A stretch of DNA of 35,051 nt, taken from the NCBI GenBank assembly GCA_003833135.1, contig QZLH01000864.1:20419-55469 (forward strand), written 5' to 3'. This document shows positions 34,900 through 35,051 of the stretch, piece after piece. The notes beneath the pieces were generated by a model, which worked only from the letters and a program-made list of their open reading frames with translations, was not told the DNA's origin and ran no database searches. The translations under genes and the position numbers were made by a program. The stretch is from Oehlia diaphana (Eukaryota; Glomeromycota; Glomeromycetes; Glomerales; Glomeraceae). Within the stretch, counting starts at the first letter, position 1. The number at the start of each line of letters is the position of its first letter.

Positions 34900-34971
34900 A
34901 GTCGAAATTAAAGACCAAAAGTAGAAATATTTCGACTTGGGAAGGTCAAAAGTCGAAATTAAAGTCGAAAT
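34899..34971. repeat. Four copies of AAGTCGAAAT, one inverted
   Basis: The 10-mer AAGTCGAAAT occurs at 34899-34908, 34950-34959 and 34962-34971, and inverted (ATTTCGACTT) at 34929-34938. The first and the inverted copy could form a hairpin. It may be part of a further element running past the window edge. Confidence 0.5.
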
Positions 34972-35051
34972 GGTCGAAGTTACATCATAGTCATGTGATT
35001 TTTATAATTATAATTTAATATAAAATTTTAAACGTGAATAACTCCGTCAAT

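Overview
This window looks like nuclear DNA of an AT-rich fungus with many short introns. Most introns are about 50-110 bp, with GT...AG ends and T-rich 3' ends. A fungus-specific sphingolipid C9-methyltransferase places it in the fungi. Very high AT, many introns per gene and a decayed FAR1/MULE-like relic suggest an early-diverging lineage such as Glomeromycotina (Rhizophagus-like); that assignment is inference.

The block 1298-29629 holds thirteen intron-containing genes on alternating strands. In order: sphingolipid C9-methyltransferase (+), 20S proteasome beta-4/Pre1 (-), SREK1-like RRM/RE-rich splicing factor (+), RNA polymerase I A49 (-), Cox23-like twin CX9C protein (+), Luc7 U1 snRNP protein (-), Pex5 (+), MPP6-like exosome cofactor (+), SLF2/Nse6-like protein (-), WDR24/Sea2 (+), Sof1/DCAF13 (-), Dpm1 (+) and Aurora kinase (-). 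I assembled the exons by hand; in every model the reading phase is kept across every junction up to the stop. The genes are housekeeping, and five of them act in RNA synthesis or processing (A49, Sof1, Luc7, SREK1, MPP6). Five divergent pairs share upstream regions of about 140-530 bp. The Pre1/SREK1 one is an unusually GC-rich inverted repeat with four CACGTG boxes.

The flanks differ. At the left edge (1-91) lies the end of what looks like a Tc1/mariner-type element, followed by about 1.2 kb of AT-rich non-coding DNA. From about 29.6 kb to the right edge there is no intact gene. That stretch holds three palindromic MITE-like elements (two with clear 8-bp target duplications), a hairpin, a decayed FAR1-domain relic split by one of the MITEs, and three tandem arrays with a period near 117 bp. 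Each array unit is a box of about 36-42 nt bounded by splice-like acceptor and donor sequences, so the arrays look like tandemly duplicated exon-intron units. I consider these the most unusual structure in the window.

Other points of note are a 9-nt microexon in the methyltransferase, a GC-AG intron in the Aurora activation loop, start codons isolated on their own exon in Sof1 and Aurora, and a palindromic AATAAATTTATT between WDR24 and Sof1. I see no tRNA, rRNA or CRISPR array.
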